From Paracoccaceae bacterium (GTDB lineage: Bacteria; Pseudomonadota; Alphaproteobacteria; Rhodobacterales; Rhodobacteraceae): 64,000 nucleotides of DNA. Numbering within the stretch: position 1 is the stretch's first letter; every line of letters begins with the position of its first letter. The position numbers and the translations under genes are program-made. Positions 62,239 through 64,000 of this stretch are shown piece by piece. The stretch is from contig JASMHC010000015.1 in NCBI GenBank assembly GCA_030750975.1, forward strand, positions 434,001 to 498,000, written 5' to 3'. The notes under the pieces were generated by a model. It made no database searches and was not told the origin of the DNA. It saw only the letters and a list, made by a program, of their open reading frames with translations.

Positions 62239-63324
62239 ATGAAGTATACTCTGTTGAACGCCACCGCTGCGTTGGCACTGACCGCGACAGGAGCGCTGGC
62301 CCAAGAGGTCCGCGTGTATAACTGGTCAGACTATATCGACGAAGACCTGCTTACCCAGTTCGAAGAAGAAACCGGCTATGATCTGATCTATGACGTGTTC
62401 GACAGCAACGAACTGCTCGAGACAAAGATGCTGGCCGGTGGATCGGGCTATGACGTCGTTGTGCCGTCTGCCACATTCCTGCAACGCCAGATCTCGGTCG
62501 GGGCGTTCCAGCCGCTGGACTATGACATGCTGCCGAATGCCAGCAACCTTTGGGATGATATCTCGGACCGTACCGACCAGTATGATCCGGACAGCGAATA
62601 TTCGGTGAACTACATGTGGGGCACCACCGGTATCGGCTATAATATCGGCAAGGTCGAAGAAGCCCTTGGCGAAGATGCACCGGTAGATTCATGGGCGCTG
62701 GTTTTTGATCCGGCCAATATGGCAAAGCTGGCCGAATGCGGCGTCTACTTCCTTGACGCTCCAACCGAGATGATCCCGGCGGCGCTGAACTACATCGGCG
62801 AGGACCCGGACAGCCATGACCCGGAGGTGATTGCCAAGGCGGAAAGCGTATTTGCCGGAGTTCGCCCCTATATCCAGAAATTCCATTCGTCCGAATATAT
62901 CAACGCGCTGGCAAATGGCGATATCTGTGTGGCCGTGGGCTGGTCGGGCGACGTTTTCCAGGCGCAGTACAGCGCGGACGAGGCCGATAACGGGCAAGAG
63001 ATCGATTACTCGATCCCTGTTGAAGGTGCGCAGATGTGGTTTGACCAGATGGCCATTCCCGAAGATGCCCCGAACCCTGAAGGCGCCCATGCGTTTATCA
63101 ACTTTATCCTTGATGCCGAAAACTCGGCCGCGGCGACCAACTATGTCTGGTATGCAAGCGGTAACTTCGCGGCCCAGCAATATATCGATCCGGAAATCCT
63201 TGATTACCCGGCGGTGTACCCGGATGAAGAGACGTTGGCGAACCTGTTCACCACACGCCCCTACGACGCCAGAGTGCAGCGTGTCGTGACCCGTCTGTGG
63301 ACCAAAATCAAGTCGGGCACCTAA
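62239..63324 (+). CDS. potF: Polyamine ABC transporter periplasmic binding protein (PotF/PotD type)
   Basis: A 361-residue binding protein with a Sec signal peptide (MKYTLLNATAALALTATGALA). The mature N-terminus EVRVYNWSDYIDEDLLTQFE is the hallmark of PotF/PotD; later YMWGTTGIGYNIGKVEEA, CVAVGWSGDVFQAQYSADEA and GAQMWFDQMAIPEDAPNPE follow family order. Trp and Asp residues in these segments bind the amine groups of putrescine or spermidine. GGGAGACG precedes the ATG. It leads a potFG operon that runs out of the window. Confidence 0.94.
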   Translation: MKYTLLNATAALALTATGALAQEVRVYNWSDYIDEDLLTQFEEETGYDLIYDVFDSNELLETKMLAGGSGYDVVVPSATFLQRQISVGAFQPLDYDMLPNASNLWDDISDRTDQYDPDSEYSVNYMWGTTGIGYNIGKVEEALGEDAPVDSWALVFDPANMAKLAECGVYFLDAPTEMIPAALNYIGEDPDSHDPEVIAKAESVFAGVRPYIQKFHSSEYINALANGDICVAVGWSGDVFQAQYSADEADNGQEIDYSIPVEGAQMWFDQMAIPEDAPNPEGAHAFINFILDAENSAAATNYVWYASGNFAAQQYIDPEILDYPAVYPDEETLANLFTTRPYDARVQRVVTRLWTKIKSGT

Positions 63325-63334
63325 GCCCGGTTGC

Positions 63335-63376
63335 GACCCGCCCCCTGCGCATGATGGGGGCGGGTCTTTTTCTTTC
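63335..63376 (+). terminator. Rho-independent terminator between potF and potG
   Basis: The 11-base arms GACCCGCCCCC (63335-63345) and GGGGGCGGGTC (63356-63366) pair perfectly around a 10-base loop and are followed by TTTTTCTTT. It lies inside the operon, 10 bases after potF, so it probably keeps potG expression below that of the binding protein. Confidence 0.85.
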
Positions 63377-63398
63377 CGTCATATTTAGTGGGGATGTC

Positions 63399-64000
63399 AT
63401 GGCGAGCGTAGCAGCCAATCAGGTTTTTGCACCTTGGAATGACCCGAAGGAAACGCCTTTGATCGAGTTTCGGGGTGTCACCAAGCGATTTGGCGATTTC
63501 ACGGCGATTGATGATCTGTCGATCAATATCTACGAAAAAGAGTTTTTTGCCCTGCTTGGCCCTTCGGGTTGTGGCAAAACCACAATGATGCGGATGCTGG
63601 CGGGGTTTGAAACCCCGACCGAAGGCGAAATTATTCTGGCCGGTCAGGATATCGCGCCGGTGCCGCCGAACAAGCGGGCGGTGAACATGATGTTCCAAAG
63701 CTACGCCTTGTTTCCCCACCTGTCGATCGAGGATAACATTGCCTTCGGCCTGAAGCGCGAAGGGATGCCCAAGAACGATATCGCCGACCGCGTGGCAGAG
63801 ATGTTGCGCCTGACCCGGCTTGAGAAATTCGCCCGCCGCAAGCCGCATCAAATCTCTGGCGGTCAGAAGCAGCGGGTTGCGCTGGCGCGGTCATTGGCCA
63901 AGGCGCCGAAGCTATTGTTGCTGGACGAACCGCTTGGAGCGCTGGACAAGAAGCTACGGCAGGACACCCAGTTCGAGTTGATGGACATTCAGGAAAAGAC
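63399..64000 (+). CDS. potG: Polyamine ABC transporter ATP-binding protein (PotG/PotA type), N-terminal part
   Basis: The visible 200 codons begin MASVAANQVFAPWNDPKETP. Walker A is GPSGCGKTTMMRMLAGF, the Q-loop is NMMFQSYALFPHL, the signature is QISGGQKQRVALARSLAKAP and Walker B is LLLLDEPLGALDKKLRQD. These are the features of the MalK/PotA-type ATPases. The start at 63399 follows GTGGGG; the ATG at 63394 is not in frame with the domain. The C-terminal TOBE part and the permease genes lie outside the window. Confidence 0.93.
   Translation, partial: MASVAANQVFAPWNDPKETPLIEFRGVTKRFGDFTAIDDLSINIYEKEFFALLGPSGCGKTTMMRMLAGFETPTEGEIILAGQDIAPVPPNKRAVNMMFQSYALFPHLSIEDNIAFGLKREGMPKNDIADRVAEMLRLTRLEKFARRKPHQISGGQKQRVALARSLAKAPKLLLLDEPLGALDKKLRQDTQFELMDIQEK

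Overview
The window looks like chromosomal DNA of a Rhodobacteraceae (Roseobacter-type) alphaproteobacterium. The grounds are GC-rich codon use, ethylmalonyl-CoA pathway genes (ecm, ccr), an rpoHII-like sigma factor behind an RpoE-like promoter, a LuxR/LuxI pair, and many household proteins of the type seen in that family. I see no tRNA, rRNA, CRISPR array, transposase or phage gene. The only stretch of more than 300 bases without a gene is 46201-46538.

Layout. 1-2552: the 5' part of ecm (minus strand) and ccr (plus strand) flank a small secreted protein; both promoter regions carry the same 15-base motif. 2764-4343: a small overlapping ORF, luxR and luxI. 4382-7593: a RecD-like helicase, then a TauE/SafE exporter with its TIGR02186 partner. 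7722-12348: a BMP-type (nucleoside-like) ABC importer whose leader can fold into a three-way junction with complementary loops. 12498-16757: rimI-tsaB-nfu, a universal stress protein, a branched-chain aminotransferase and trpS. 16835-28048: an apparently protease-dead rhomboid, murJ-glnD-lppC, rsmI-yraN, gshB with a structured leader, comM/yifB and rpoHII. 28130-33024: coaBC-dut, a membrane-anchored MoeB/ThiF protein and an M3 peptidase. 33075-38245: a KpsE/KpsT-like capsule export pair, nhaA, and an ArsP-type permease with its ArsR regulator. 38347-46200: a UDG-family protein, SseB-like protein, ghrA, and the rod-shape operon mreBCD-mrdA-rodA transcribed leftward. 46539-48781: an accessory-looking two-gene unit, a beta-barrel-like exported protein and a subtilisin-like lipoprotein with Asp-rich calcium-binding-type repeats. 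48860-50597: leuA with a leucine-rich leader peptide and nested hairpins. 50684-59937: lipid acyltransferase and hydrolase, sfsA, a MoCF-domain protein, GNAT, AhpD-like protein, a hydroxyisobutyrate dehydrogenase relative, rsmD, ferredoxin reductase and peroxiredoxin. 59942-64000: a polyamine locus with a SpuC-like aminotransferase, a GntR regulator, potF and the start of potG, with TGATCA-centred palindromes in both promoter regions.

How the genes work together: ecm and ccr serve C2 assimilation through the ethylmalonyl-CoA pathway. mreB to rodA build the elongation machinery. The aminotransferase, GntR and Pot genes look like one polyamine uptake and breakdown unit. The most interesting observations are the folded leader of the ABC importer, the probably leaderless leuL attenuator, the shared ecm/ccr motif, the protease/beta-barrel pair and the shared polyamine operators. 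All are read by eye and none has been checked by folding software, alignment or database search.
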